Shown here: positions 25,169 through 33,975 of the stretch, one piece after another | How the letters are laid out: each line of letters begins with the position of its first letter | Position numbering within the stretch: the stretch's first letter is position 1 | Source: Rhizobiales bacterium GAS188 | GTDB taxonomy: Bacteria; Pseudomonadota; Alphaproteobacteria; Rhizobiales; Beijerinckiaceae | Length of the DNA stretch: 64,000 nt | Assembly: GCA_900104855.1 (NCBI GenBank) | Contig: FNSS01000001.1 | Coordinates: 2,604,001-2,668,000, forward strand | Direction: 5' to 3' | The notes under the pieces: generated by a model | What the model saw: only the letters and a program-made list of their open reading frames with translations | Told to the model about the DNA's origin: nothing | Databases searched by the model: none | Program-made: the position numbers and the translations under genes

Positions 25169-25702
25169 CGGATCGCTGCTGACCACGACCCGGCGTCCCG
25201 CGAGATCGACGAGCGGAACGAAGGCATCGGCGAAGGGCAGGAATTCGGTGCGGCGCACGCCCTCGAGTGCGATCTCGATGAGGTCGCCCGCCCCGAAATT
25301 CTGGACCGAGACGATCTTGCCGATGGTCTTGCCGGTTTCGAGCTCGACCCGGCAGCCGATCAGATCGGCGTGCAGGAACTCCTCCTGCTCGAGCTCGGCC
25401 AACACCTGCTCGCGCGCCACATGCAGCCCCGTTCCGGCGAGCGCCTCGGCCGCCTCCCGCGTGTCGACGCCTGCGATGTGGGCAATGAACATGTCGGTTC
25501 CGGAACCGAGTGGCCGCAGCCCGCCGAGCCTGTAGGCGCGCTGCCCGTCTGCGCTCACGAGCGGCGAATAGCGCGCAATGTCAGTGGGCGTCGCCGCATA
25601 GGAGCGCAGCCGTACCTCGCCACGCACCCCATGCACGCCGACGATCTCGCCGACACGGATCAGCTGCCGGGGCGGCTCCAATGCGCCGGCCGGCGCAGCC
25701 AT
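25154..25702 (-). CDS. rimM: Ribosome maturation factor RimM
   Basis: A 182-residue RimM, which binds S19 and helps mature the 30S head. The N-terminal RimM domain contains LIRVGEIVGVHGVRGEVRLRSYA. The C-terminal PRC-barrel part reads FLHADLIGCRVELETGKTIGKIVSVQNFGAGDLIEI and FLPFADAFVPLVDLAGRRVVV. The gene usually sits in rpsP-rimM-trmD-rplS. Here it follows grxD by 10 bp on the same strand instead and is probably transcribed with grxD and bolA. Confidence 0.95.
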   Translation of the reverse strand: MAAPAGALEPPRQLIRVGEIVGVHGVRGEVRLRSYAATPTDIARYSPLVSADGQRAYRLGGLRPLGSGTDMFIAHIAGVDTREAAEALAGTGLHVAREQVLAELEQEEFLHADLIGCRVELETGKTIGKIVSVQNFGAGDLIEIALEGVRRTEFLPFADAFVPLVDLAGRRVVVSSDPSASQ

Positions 25703-25712
25703 CAGGAAAGGT

Positions 25713-26054
25713 TCAGGCGCGAGCCGGTTGCTTGAGCGCGATGCCCTTCCCGGTCAGGTAGGTCTGCAGCTCGCCCGATTGGAACATCTCGCGCACGATG
25801 TCGCAGCCGCCCACGAACTCGCCCTTGATGTAGAGCTGCGGGATGGTCGGCCAGTTGGAATAGCTCTTGATGCCCTGGCGCAGCCCGTCATCCTCGAGCA
25901 CGTTCACGCCCTTATAGGGCGCCCCGACATAGTCGAGGATCTGCACGACTTGGCCGGAGAAACCGCACATCGGGAATTGCGGTGTGCCTTTCATGAAGAG
26001 CACGACGTCGTTCGACTTCACTTCGTTCTCAATCTGAGCGTGGGCGTCGGTCAT
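25713..26054 (-). CDS. grxD: Monothiol glutaredoxin, Grx4/GrxD family
   Basis: A 113-residue monothiol glutaredoxin with active site CGFS (Cys30) in [14 protein letters not shown], followed by [27 protein letters not shown] glutaredoxins carry or transfer [2Fe-2S] clusters, often as heterodimers with BolA proteins. A bolA gene lies 54 bp upstream on the same strand, fitting that partnership. No catalytic second cysteine is present, as expected. Confidence 0.97.
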   Translation of the reverse strand: MTDAHAQIENEVKSNDVVLFMKGTPQFPMCGFSGQVVQILDYVGAPYKGVNVLEDDGLRQGIKSYSNWPTIPQLYIKGEFVGGCDIVREMFQSGELQTYLTGKGIALKQPARA

Positions 26055-26108
26055 TGTGTCTACCTTCGCATCGGGGTCAAAGCCCGAGTGGGTTTAGGGT
26101 AAGCCGCT

Positions 26109-26345
26109 CTAAATATCGTGCGGCAATGTCGTCAGCGCAAGCGCGTGCAGGACACCGCCCATGCGGCCCTGCAGCGCCCCATAGACGAGTTGGTGCTGCT
26201 GCACCCGCGTCTTGCCCTTGAAAGCGGCCGATTTCACGGTGGCGGCGTAGTGATCGCCGTCGCCGGCGAGATCCTTGATGGTGATCTCGGCATCGGGCAG
26301 CGCCTCCTTGATGAGGGCTTCGATCTCGGCTGGCTGCATGGGCAT
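26109..26345 (-). CDS. bolA: BolA family protein
   Basis: A 78-residue BolA/IbaG-like protein: MPMQPAEIEALIKEALPDAEITIKDLAG, then HYAATVKSAAFKGKTRVQQHQLVYGAL and HALALTT. The conserved His in VQQHQLVY is a cluster ligand in Grx-BolA complexes. The start at 26345 was preferred because GGAGA lies 11 bp upstream; ATG at 26363 has no ribosome site, and Met at 26339 is also possible. It is adjacent to grxD and downstream of purL, an order seen in many alphaproteobacteria. Confidence 0.93.
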   Translation of the reverse strand: MPMQPAEIEALIKEALPDAEITIKDLAGDGDHYAATVKSAAFKGKTRVQQHQLVYGALQGRMGGVLHALALTTLPHDI

Positions 26346-26449
26346 GGCGATCAGGGTCTCCATAGGGCGGTGCTGGGCAAGGCCTCGCCTATTTGGCCGG
26401 CCATCGACGCTGATTCTGGTCGCGCGTCAAGATGGTGCGCGCCTCGACC

Positions 26450-28672
26450 TCACGGGGAGACCAGGGCGGCCCCCATATAACGCGGCAGGAAGCCCTCATG
26501 CGCCTGGCGCAGCGCGGCGACCGGCATGGGCGGCTCGTCCGGGATCACCAAGTCGCTGCCGCCGACCGTGCCGAGAATGGTGAGGATGACGCCGTCGGCG
26601 AGAGCGAGATTCGACACCTCCTCGAGCCGAGCGGGCTCGACCGAGAGGAGATAGCGGGCCTGATCCTCGCCGAACAGGCCGGCATGCGCCGGCTCGATAT
26701 CGGAGGGCAGGCGCGTGAGCGTGGCGCCGCGCCCGCCCGCCATCGCCATCTCGGCGAGCGCCACCAGGAAACCGCCATCGGAAAGGTCATGAACCATGTT
26801 CACGCGGCGTTCGGCGATCAGATTGCGCACGAAATCACCATTGCGGCGCTCGACCGCGAGATCGACCGGCGGCGGCGTCCCCTCGGCCCGGCCGCAGATA
26901 TCGCGCAGGTAGACCGACTGGCCGAGCCAGCCCAGCGTCTCGCCGATCAGAACCAGGATGTCGCCGTCGCGCGTCAGGCCGATGCCGGCATGGCGCGTCA
27001 CATCCGGCAACAGCCCGACGCCGCCGATGGTCGGCGTCGGCTGGATGGAGCGGCCGGCCGTCTCGTTGTAGAGCGAGACATTGCCCGACACGACCGGGAA
27101 ATCGAGCGCGCGGCAGGCCTCGCCGATGCCGCGGATCGCCTCCACGAGCTGACCCATGACCTCGGGCCGCTCGGGATTGCCGAAATTGAGGTTGTCGGTC
27201 AGCGCCAGCGGCTGCGCGCCGACCGCGGTGAGATTGCGCCAGGCCTCGGCTACCGCCTGCTTGCCGCCCTCATAGGCATCGGCCGCCACATAACGCGGCG
27301 TCACATCGGAGGTGAGCGCCAGCCCCTTCGGCCCGTCCTCGACCCGGATGATCGCCGCATCGCCACCCGGCGGCTCGACCGTATTGCCCTGGATAAGATG
27401 ATCATATTGCTCCCAGACCCAGCGCTTCGAGCACAGATCGGCAGAGCCGAGGAGGCGCCGCAAGGCCTCGAGATTAGGGCAGGGCGCCGTCACCGTCATG
27501 GCGTCGACCGCGGCCGGCAAGGGCGGCCTGACCCAGGGCCGGTCATAGAGCGGCGCCTCGTCGCCGAGCTCCTTGATCGGCATGTCGGCCATCACCTCGC
27601 CGCCATGCCTGACCACGAAGCGGCGCGTATCGGTCGTGTGGCCGATAACCGCGAAGTCGAGCCCCCATTTACGGAAGATGGCCTTGGCCTCCTCCTCCTT
27701 GCCGGGGCGCAGCACCATCAGCATGCGCTCCTGGCTCTCCGAGAGCATCATCTCATAGGCGCTCATGCCGGCTTCGCGGCAGGGCACGGCGTCGAGATCG
27801 AGCTCGACCCCGAGATCGCCCTTCGCTCCCATCTCGACGGCCGAGCAGGTGAGGCCCGCCGCCCCCATATCCTGGATGGCGATGACACAGCCCTTGGCCA
27901 TGATCTCGAGGCAGGCCTCGAGCAGCAGCTTCTCGGCGAAGGGGTCGCCCACCTGCACGGTCGGACGCTTCTCCTGCGCGTCGTCGCCGAACACATTGGA
28001 CGCCATGGTGGCGCCATGGATGCCGTCGCGACCGGTCTTCGAGCCGAGATAGACGATCGGATTGCCGAGGCCGGAGGCCGCCGCATAGAAGATCTCGTCG
28101 GTGCGCGCGAGGCCGACCGCCATGGCGTTGACCAGGATATTGCCGTCATAGGAGCGGTCGAAGCCCATCTGGCCGCCGACCGTCGGCACGCCGAAGGAAT
28201 TTCCGTAACCGCCGATTCCGGCGACCACCCCAGCCACCAGATGGCGCGTCAGCGGATGGTCCGGCGACCCGAAGCGCAGCGCGTTCAAGGCCGCGACCGG
28301 GCGCGCGCCCATGGTGAACACGTCGCGCAGGATGCCGCCGACCCCGGTCGCGGCGCCCTGATAGGGCTCGATGAAGGAGGGATGGTTATGGCTCTCCATC
28401 TTGAAGACCACGGCCTGCCCGTCCCCGATATCGATGACGCCGGCATTCTCGCCCGGCCCCTGGATCACGCAGGCGCCGGTGGTCGGCAAGCTGCGCAGAT
28501 GCAGGCGCGAGGATTTGTAGGAGCAATGCTCATTCCACATCGCCGAGACGATGCCGAGCTCGGTGAAGCTCGGCTCGCGGCCGAGCAGCGCCAGGAGCCG
28601 CTGATATTCATCGGGCTTGAGCCCGTGCTCGGCGACGAGCTCCGGCGTGATGGCGATGTCGTTCTTGAGCAC
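26450..28672 (-). CDS. purL: Phosphoribosylformylglycinamidine synthase subunit PurL
   Basis: A 740-residue small-type PurL, the synthetase subunit that works with PurQ and PurS in step 4 of purine synthesis (FGAR + Gln + ATP to FGAM). Key segments are [74 protein letters not shown] and, near the end, [20 protein letters not shown]. Start choice: GTG at 28672 is preceded by GGAGAG seven bases upstream. The ATG at 28687 overlaps that site and has none of its own, so the shorter form is preferred. A GGGGAGC-GAA-GCTCCCC hairpin lies just upstream. Confidence 0.97.
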   Translation of the reverse strand: MLKNDIAITPELVAEHGLKPDEYQRLLALLGREPSFTELGIVSAMWNEHCSYKSSRLHLRSLPTTGACVIQGPGENAGVIDIGDGQAVVFKMESHNHPSFIEPYQGAATGVGGILRDVFTMGARPVAALNALRFGSPDHPLTRHLVAGVVAGIGGYGNSFGVPTVGGQMGFDRSYDGNILVNAMAVGLARTDEIFYAAASGLGNPIVYLGSKTGRDGIHGATMASNVFGDDAQEKRPTVQVGDPFAEKLLLEACLEIMAKGCVIAIQDMGAAGLTCSAVEMGAKGDLGVELDLDAVPCREAGMSAYEMMLSESQERMLMVLRPGKEEEAKAIFRKWGLDFAVIGHTTDTRRFVVRHGGEVMADMPIKELGDEAPLYDRPWVRPPLPAAVDAMTVTAPCPNLEALRRLLGSADLCSKRWVWEQYDHLIQGNTVEPPGGDAAIIRVEDGPKGLALTSDVTPRYVAADAYEGGKQAVAEAWRNLTAVGAQPLALTDNLNFGNPERPEVMGQLVEAIRGIGEACRALDFPVVSGNVSLYNETAGRSIQPTPTIGGVGLLPDVTRHAGIGLTRDGDILVLIGETLGWLGQSVYLRDICGRAEGTPPPVDLAVERRNGDFVRNLIAERRVNMVHDLSDGGFLVALAEMAMAGGRGATLTRLPSDIEPAHAGLFGEDQARYLLSVEPARLEEVSNLALADGVILTILGTVGGSDLVIPDEPPMPVAALRQAHEGFLPRYMGAALVSP

Positions 28673-28701
28673 GTGCCGTCTCTCCATAGATTTGCCGGCT
28701 T

Positions 28702-28718
28702 GGGGAGCGAAGCTCCCC
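28702..28718 (-). promoter_or_regulatory. Hairpin in the purL leader
   Basis: GGGGAGC-GAA-GCTCCCC is a perfect 7-bp stem with a GNRA-like tight loop, 30 bp upstream of the purL GTG. It could influence leader folding or mark the end of an upstream element. No PurR or riboswitch signature is recognised. Confidence 0.4.
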
Positions 28719-28804
28719 GTTAGGCGAGGGCGGGCCGGCGCGCAACCATGTCGCTGCCCGGATGACCGCCGATCGCCGGGGCACTCGCGTTCAGGAGAAC
28801 AGCC

Positions 28805-29215
28805 ATGAAGGCTATCATCCTCGGGCTTGCCGGGATGGCGGCGATCGCCGCGACCGGCCTGGGTTCGGCACCCGCGATCGCACAAAGCGCCGGCTACGTC
28901 ATCGCCTTCGATTCGGAAGGCCGCGATTCGATTGGTTGGGGACCGGCCTTTCGCCCCGACTCATCGTTTTATGAACCGGGCACGCCGTTGACGCCGGGCG
29001 AGATCGCCGGGCGGGCCTATCGGGCGCGGACCGGGCACGGCGTCTATGATCGCGTGGAGAGCCCTGCCTTTGACCCGCCTGTGTATCAAGCCCCTCGCGC
29101 CTATTACGGTCGGTCAGGCTATCCCGGGCCGCGCATCTACCACCATCGCCGGGTGGCGCGCGCGCCTTATCTCACGCATCGCCGCGTCGTCGGGCATCCG
29201 AGATCGGCATATTGA
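28805..29215 (+). CDS. Small secreted basic protein, function unknown
   Basis: A 136-residue protein with signal peptide [26 protein letters not shown] and AGGAGAACAGCC before the start. The mature part begins [23 protein letters not shown]. It turns rich in Tyr, Arg, Pro and His ([29 protein letters not shown]). It resembles the many short Tyr/Pro-rich exported proteins of Hyphomicrobiales, with no named domain. It is divergent from purL. Confidence 0.65.
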   Translation: MKAIILGLAGMAAIAATGLGSAPAIAQSAGYVIAFDSEGRDSIGWGPAFRPDSSFYEPGTPLTPGEIAGRAYRARTGHGVYDRVESPAFDPPVYQAPRAYYGRSGYPGPRIYHHRRVARAPYLTHRRVVGHPRSAY

Positions 29216-29257
29216 CTGCCGGGGCAGAAACAGGAGCAAGGCTGAAGCAGGGGCAAG

Positions 29258-29668
29258 TCAGGCCGCCGATTGCTCGGCCGATTTCTTGGATATCTGCAGG
29301 CGTTGCGCCGGATCGTAGTAGAAGCGCTCCTCGACGATCTTGTCGCCTTGCCAGCGTTGGAACGCCAATTCGTCCTGGCTGAACATGCTGCCGTCATGGC
29401 CTTCGAAATCGAAGACCCAGTTGATCACCACGCGGTCCCCATCGACGAAATAAGTCTCGACCGGCCGCGTGCGGATCTCACGGAAGCTTGCCATCACTTT
29501 GCGCTCGCCCTCGGCCAGGTTGGCGCGTCCGCGCCGTGGCGGCTGCATATTCTCCTGCATCGAGGCATCCTCGGTGTAGTAGGCCTCGATCGCCTCGACA
29601 TATTGGCCGCGCTCGACCAGCGCGATGAAGGCTTTGACGACATCTCGGTTGGGCATGGTCTGTCTCAT
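29258..29668 (-). CDS. Nuclear transport factor 2-like (SnoaL-type) protein
   Basis: A 136-residue protein with the NTF2-like alpha+beta cone-fold pattern: an N-terminal helix pair (RDVVKAFIALVERGQYVEAIEAYYTEDASMQENM), then strands VETYFVDGDRVVINWVFDFEG, DELAFQRWQGDKIVEERFYYDP. Such proteins include SnoaL-like cyclases, ketosteroid isomerases and non-catalytic ligand binders, so a specific activity cannot be given. Met at 29656 (MPNRD) is an equally good start. Confidence 0.8.
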   Translation of the reverse strand: MRQTMPNRDVVKAFIALVERGQYVEAIEAYYTEDASMQENMQPPRRGRANLAEGERKVMASFREIRTRPVETYFVDGDRVVINWVFDFEGHDGSMFSQDELAFQRWQGDKIVEERFYYDPAQRLQISKKSAEQSAA

Positions 29669-29845
29669 CTCTCGCTCGTCTCTTGCGGGTAGGAGGCCGT
29701 AATCTAGCGAGCTTCAGCCGCCGTGGTCGCGCCTGGATGGCCGACGCTGAGCCTGTTCGGACGATGGCGTGCGGAGAAGGCTAGGGGCAGGTTCACGAAA
29801 AGCGCCGACCTCACCTCTCCACTTGCCGGCCCTTTGCAGAATTGG

Positions 29846-29971
29846 GGGTCATCCCGTGCGCACTGCGGCACGCAGTGATGCGGTGCTGACACGGGATCCA
29901 CGTCAACAGGCAAGTGATAGATCCCGGATCAGCAGCGCATCATTTCATGCTGCGCCGCGTCCGGGATGACC
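29846..29971. repeat. Paired palindromic element (TCATCCCGGACGCGGCGCAGC family), copy 2
   Basis: The second half folds GGATCAGCAGCGCATCA with TGCTGCGCCGCGTCC flanked by ATCCCG/CGGGAT. The first half has GTCATCCCGTGCGCACTGC against ACACGGGAT. It recurs from 15620-15742 and fills most of the 329-bp gap between the NTF2-like and AraC genes, which contains no gene. Confidence 0.7.
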
Positions 29972-29997
29972 GAACGTGGATGCTTTCCAAAAACCCC

Positions 29998-30855
29998 TCA
30001 GGTGTCGTGCGTGCGGAATTCCGACGGAGCCGCCCCGAGCTGGCGGCGAATGTGGCGGGCCATATGGCTCTGATGCGCGAAACCTGCCGCCGCCGCGACT
30101 TGCGCCAGGGGCAGTTGGCCTTGCCGCAGCAGAATGCGGGCGCGTTCCACCCTGCGCTCGATGACGTAGCGATGCACCGGCCGGCCGGCGCTGCGCCGGA
30201 ACAAGGTCTTGAAATGCGAGAGGCTGAGCTCGGCGACCTCGGCCAAGCGCTGCAGCGACAGATCCTCCTCGATATGGCTTTCGACATAGTCGACGACGCG
30301 CCGCATGCGCGACGGCGACAGGGTCTGGCTGTCGCGCAGACCGTCCTTAGCGGAGGCGTAGCGCGCCACGAGAATCGCCGAAAGCGCGAGCCCCAGCCCC
30401 TCGAGATAGAGCCGGCCATTCGGCTCGTCGGCCTCGAGCTCCGCCTTCAGCGCGAAGGCGATGTGCTGCATGCGCGCGTCGCGAAGCTGCGCCTGTGGCT
30501 CCATGCCGAGCTTGCCGGGCTTGAGGCCGATGCCGGCGGCCGCCTGCTCGACGAGCGCCGGCGCAAGATCGATCAACAGGAAAGAAGCCGGCTCCTCATC
30601 CTCCCAGCTGCCGGTGAATCCCGCGGGCGTCAGATCCATGTCGCCCTCACATTGGAGGCGCCGCGCCACCCGCCCGCCCCAGCCGCAAGCCATCCAGACC
30701 GGCGCACCGAGATGCAGGCTCAGCTGGTAGCGGGACGAAGCCGGCGCCTCGTAGACGCCTGTGGAGCTGGTGTAGATTCCGGCCCGGACGAGAGGCTTCG
30801 GACCGGCCCCGCCCGAGCTCCGACGGATCGGGGTGATGGTTGCTGTGCTTGCCAT
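29998..30855 (-). CDS. AraC family transcriptional regulator
   Basis: A 285-residue regulator with a C-terminal pair of HTHs of the AraC/XylS type (about residues 185-280): RRVVDYVESHIEEDLSLQRLAEVAELSLSHFKTLFRR and RARILLRQGQLPLAQVAAAAGFAHQSHMARHIRRQLG. The N-terminal about 170 residues are the effector part, without a recognisable cupin signature. It is divergent from the NicX-like dioxygenase/acyl-CoA dehydrogenase operon and is its probable regulator. Confidence 0.93.
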   Translation of the reverse strand: MASTATITPIRRSSGGAGPKPLVRAGIYTSSTGVYEAPASSRYQLSLHLGAPVWMACGWGGRVARRLQCEGDMDLTPAGFTGSWEDEEPASFLLIDLAPALVEQAAAGIGLKPGKLGMEPQAQLRDARMQHIAFALKAELEADEPNGRLYLEGLGLALSAILVARYASAKDGLRDSQTLSPSRMRRVVDYVESHIEEDLSLQRLAEVAELSLSHFKTLFRRSAGRPVHRYVIERRVERARILLRQGQLPLAQVAAAAGFAHQSHMARHIRRQLGAAPSEFRTHDT

Positions 30856-30900
30856 GTGTCGCTCTTTGGACAGGGCGCCGGCGCCCGTCTTGCGTCACCG

Positions 30901-30938
30901 TCTTACCCTCTCCCGCGCCTTGGCGGGAGAGGGTAAGA
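30901..30938. repeat. Hairpin (TCTTACCCTCTCCCGC type) in the AraC/dioxygenase divergent region
   Basis: 16-bp perfect arms TCTTACCCTCTCCCGC and GCGGGAGAGGGTAAGA around a 6-nt loop. Similar hairpins occur at 33301, 57102 and 62791, so it is probably a dispersed repeat, although its place between divergent promoters could also make it an operator. Confidence 0.6.
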
Positions 30939-30997
30939 CGCCGCCGTGGACAGGGCACGAGCGCCCCGATAGCTTCGGGCGCGAGCAAGGGACGAGC

Positions 30998-32044
30998 ATG
31001 CTGACCGACCGCGTCGAGGCCAAATGGATCGAGAGTTTCGCCGCCGTGTTCCGGCTCTGCGGCGCCGCCGAGGGCGAGGCGGTGCGCATCCTCTCCGAGA
31101 GCCAGTCGCGCGCTCTCAATGTGCAGCTCGCCGAGCTCGCCCTCTTCGCCATCGGGGCCAGGCCCTTCCATATCGTGGTGCCGACGCCGCGCCAGACGGC
31201 TCCGCTGCCGGTGCGTTCGACCGGCGCCTCGCAAGCCTTGCAAGGCCTGGCGCCAGTACTGCAGGCGCTGAGCCGCCCTGGCCTCATCGTCGACCTGACG
31301 CTTGAAGGGCTGCTGCACGCGCCGGAACTGCCGGCGCTCCTCAAGAGCGGCGCGCGCGTCATGATGGTCTCGAACGAACATCCCGACGTGCTCGAGCGCC
31401 TGCCGCCCGATGCCGCCCTCACGCCCAAGGTCAAGCTCGGCATGCGCATGCTCAAGGAGGCGCGCGAGATGCGTGTCACCTCGGGCGGCGGCACCGACCT
31501 CGTCATCGGCCTCGAGGGCGCGCGCAGCGGCGGCGTCTGGGGCTATACGGATCGCCCCGGCAGCATCGCGCATTGGCCCGGCGGATTATGCCTCGCCTTC
31601 CCCAAGGCGGGCTCCGTGAATGGCCGCCTGGTGCTGGCGCCGGGCGATGCCAACCTCACCTTCAAACGTTATCTCGAAAGCGAAATCTCGCTGCGCATCG
31701 AGAACGATTATGTCACCGCCATCGAAGGTCGGAGCTTCGACGCCGAGCTGATGCGCGACCATCTCGCCGCCTGGGGCGAGCCTGACGCCTATGCGGTGAG
31801 CCATGTGGGCTGGGGGATGAACCCGCGGGCCCGCTGGGACGCGATGGTGATGTACGACAAGCGCGATATCAACGGCACGGAGCTGCGCGCCTTTGCGGGC
31901 AATTTCCTGTTCTCGACGGGGGCGAACGAAACGGCGGGGCGCTTCACGCAAGGCCATTTCGACTTGCCGCTGCGTCGCTGCACCATCCGGTTGGACGGCG
32001 AGCCGGTCGTCGTCGATGGCAAATTGCAGGGCGCGCTCGCATGA
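30998..32044 (+). CDS. M29-like metalloenzyme resembling 2,5-dihydroxypyridine 5,6-dioxygenase (NicX-like)
   Basis: A 348-residue member of the family that contains M29 leucyl aminopeptidases and the Fe(II) extradiol dioxygenase NicX of nicotinate degradation (about 350 residues). NicX iron ligands are described as two His and an Asp in the C-terminal part. Here His269 lies in SHVGWGMNP, and His320 and Asp322 in QGHFDLPLRR, matching that spacing. SGGGTDLVIGLEG is in the middle. The start at 30998 follows GCAAGGGACG. It overlaps the next gene by 4 bp (ATGA). Ring cleavage of a hydroxylated aromatic or N-heterocycle is the best inference; a peptidase is the alternative. No other nicotinate genes are nearby. 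Confidence 0.75.
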   Translation: MLTDRVEAKWIESFAAVFRLCGAAEGEAVRILSESQSRALNVQLAELALFAIGARPFHIVVPTPRQTAPLPVRSTGASQALQGLAPVLQALSRPGLIVDLTLEGLLHAPELPALLKSGARVMMVSNEHPDVLERLPPDAALTPKVKLGMRMLKEAREMRVTSGGGTDLVIGLEGARSGGVWGYTDRPGSIAHWPGGLCLAFPKAGSVNGRLVLAPGDANLTFKRYLESEISLRIENDYVTAIEGRSFDAELMRDHLAAWGEPDAYAVSHVGWGMNPRARWDAMVMYDKRDINGTELRAFAGNFLFSTGANETAGRFTQGHFDLPLRRCTIRLDGEPVVVDGKLQGALA

Positions 32045-33294
32045 ACGACACCGCTTCCCCCACGCTTTCGGGCGCTTCCGCGGTGCGTGCGCTCGGCCTC
32101 GGCGATGAGCAGCTGCGCCTGCTCGCGGCGGTCGACGAGATGGGCCCGGCCTTCGCGGAACGGGCCTTCCGTTACGATGCCGAAGCCTCTTTTCCGTTCG
32201 AGAATTACAAGGATCTGCGCCAGGCGGGCTTCCTCAAATTATGCGTGCCCAAACGGCATGGCGGGCTCGGCTGCGACTACCGCGCCTATATGCTGGTCTC
32301 GCAGCGCATCGGCTTCTGGTGTGGCACCACCGCCAACACCTTCAACATGCATGTAGCGAATTCGCTATGGACCGCCGATCTCGTCGATCAGCTCGACCTG
32401 TCGGCGCAAGAGCGCAGCGAGCATGAGGCGCGCCGCGCCATCCATTATGGCCGCATGGTCGGTGGCGCCATCTATGCCCAGCCCTTCTCGGAGGCCTCGA
32501 GCGCAGCGGCCGGCGTCTCGCCATTCGGCAGCACGGCGCTGCGCCAGGAGGGGGGCTTCGTGCTCAACGGGCGCAAGATCTTCGCCTCGCTCTCGGGCGC
32601 CGCGGATTATTACGGCATCCTCTGCACGGAGGCGAAGGCCGAGGCTGCGGCCTCGCGCCGCGACACGATGTTCGTCGCGGTGCCGGCGACGGCGCCCGGC
32701 CTGTCGATCGTCGGCGACTGGGACCCGCTCGGCATGCGCGGCACGGTCTCGCGCACCCTCCTGCTCAAGGATGTGTTCGTGCCCGATGAGGCGCAATTGA
32801 TGCCACGCGGCATCTACATCCAGGCGGCGACCCGCTGGCCGCATATGTTCATGACGCTCACCGGCACTTATCTCGGCGTGATGCAGGCGGCCTACGACTT
32901 CACGCTGCGCTATCTGCGCGGCGAGATACCAGGCATCCCGGTCAAACGGCGCATGTATCCAACGAAGCAGATCGCCGTCGCCGAGATGCTGGTGAAGCTC
33001 GAAACGGCTTTCGCGATCTGGCTGCGCGCCGTCGCCGAAGCGAAGCTCGATCCGTCGGAGGAAGAGCGGGCCCGCGCGCTCGCCGCTCAATACACCGTGA
33101 TGGAGCATTGCAACGATGTCTGCCGGCTTGCCATCCGCACTTGCGGCGGCCAGTCCATGCTCAAATCGCTGCCGCTCGAGCGCTATTACCGCGACAGTCG
33201 CTGCGGCTCGCTGATGCTGCCCTGGACGGCCGAGATCTGCATGGACCGGCTCGGCCACGGCGCTCTCTACCGCAAGGGCGAAAAGGACGATTGA
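32041..33294 (+). CDS. Acyl-CoA dehydrogenase family flavoprotein
   Basis: A 417-residue acyl-CoA dehydrogenase-fold protein. FAD-contact segments are GGAIYAQPFSEASSAAAGVSPFGSTALR and GFVLNGRKIFASLSGAADYYGIL, then DPLGMRGTVSRTLLLKDVFVP. The C-terminal helical domain contains CGGQSMLKSLPLERYYRDSRCGSLMLPWTAEICMDRLG; the Glu in TAEIC may be a catalytic base, but position was not verified. It is translationally coupled (ATGA) to the NicX-like gene. Family members also include flavin-dependent hydroxylases and desulfurases, so it could hydroxylate the substrate the partner cleaves (inference). Confidence 0.87.
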   Translation: MNDTASPTLSGASAVRALGLGDEQLRLLAAVDEMGPAFAERAFRYDAEASFPFENYKDLRQAGFLKLCVPKRHGGLGCDYRAYMLVSQRIGFWCGTTANTFNMHVANSLWTADLVDQLDLSAQERSEHEARRAIHYGRMVGGAIYAQPFSEASSAAAGVSPFGSTALRQEGGFVLNGRKIFASLSGAADYYGILCTEAKAEAAASRRDTMFVAVPATAPGLSIVGDWDPLGMRGTVSRTLLLKDVFVPDEAQLMPRGIYIQAATRWPHMFMTLTGTYLGVMQAAYDFTLRYLRGEIPGIPVKRRMYPTKQIAVAEMLVKLETAFAIWLRAVAEAKLDPSEEERARALAAQYTVMEHCNDVCRLAIRTCGGQSMLKSLPLERYYRDSRCGSLMLPWTAEICMDRLGHGALYRKGEKDD

Positions 33295-33300
33295 GGGGGC

Positions 33301-33342
33301 GCGCTTACCTTCTCCCGCCCAAGAGCGGGAGAAGGTAAGCGC
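33301..33342. repeat. Perfect 18-bp-arm hairpin (GCGCTTACCTTCTCCCGC type)
   Basis: Arms GCGCTTACCTTCTCCCGC (33301-33318) and GCGGGAGAAGGTAAGCGC (33325-33342) with loop CCAAGA. It starts 7 bp after the acyl-CoA dehydrogenase stop and probably also ends that transcript. Confidence 0.75.
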
Positions 33343-33489
33343 AGCGCCGCGCCTCGCGCGAATTATCTGCCTCCCCCGGACCGTCCCATCCCACGGCACG
33401 ATTCCTGCGAGACGCGCACCGGTCTCGACACGCCGCCACGTGTCGCCGGAGGGCGAGACCGCCCGACCCTCAACCGCAGGAGCAGGACA

Positions 33490-33936
33490 ATGAAACGCGA
33501 GGCGCTCACCGAGAAGATCCGCGACATCAAGCGGGAGCGGCAATTGAGCTGGCAAAGGATCGCGGCCGAGATCGGCGGCGCCTCGCCCATTCTGGTCACG
33601 GCCGCGCTGCTCGGCCAGATGCGGCTGACCAAGGTGCAGGCCGAGAAGGCGCAGACGATCCTCGGCCTGTCCGAGGTTGAAGCCGCGATGCTGACCGAAG
33701 TGCCTTATCGCGGCTCGATTCCCGCGATGCCGCCGACCGACCCGCTCATCTACCGCTTCTACGAGCTCGTCATGGTCTATGGCTCGACCTGGAAGGAGCT
33801 CATCGAGGAAGAATTCGGCGACGGCATCATGTCGGCGATCGATTTCGACATGAGCCTGGAGCGCCAGCCCGACCAGAAGGGCGACCGGGTGAAGATCGCG
33901 ATGTCCGGGAAATTCCTGTCCTACAAGACCTATTAG
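33490..33936 (+). CDS. cynS: Cyanate hydratase (cyanase)
   Basis: A 148-residue cyanase, catalysing bicarbonate-dependent conversion of cyanate to ammonia and CO2. The catalytic triad is intact: Arg89 and Glu92 in LIYRFYELV and Ser115 in DGIMSAIDFDMS, matching Arg96, Glu99 and Ser122 of the E. coli enzyme. The N-terminal HTH-like oligomerisation domain (residues 1-80) is present. A gene order with cynR and carbonic anhydrase cynT or a cyanate transporter is absent here, so it stands alone. A purine-rich stretch, AACCGCAGGAGCAGGAC, precedes the start. Confidence 0.97.
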   Translation: MKREALTEKIRDIKRERQLSWQRIAAEIGGASPILVTAALLGQMRLTKVQAEKAQTILGLSEVEAAMLTEVPYRGSIPAMPPTDPLIYRFYELVMVYGSTWKELIEEEFGDGIMSAIDFDMSLERQPDQKGDRVKIAMSGKFLSYKTY

Positions 33937-33975
33937 CGGGCTTCACCTATCAGGGATATTCGGCCAGGCCGAGAT

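Noticed and set aside
26432..28723. A 763-codon open frame on the plus strand opposite purL
   Set aside because: Its product is Arg/His/Asp-rich with no domain. It mirrors the purL codon pattern, as GC-rich third positions keep the antisense frame open.
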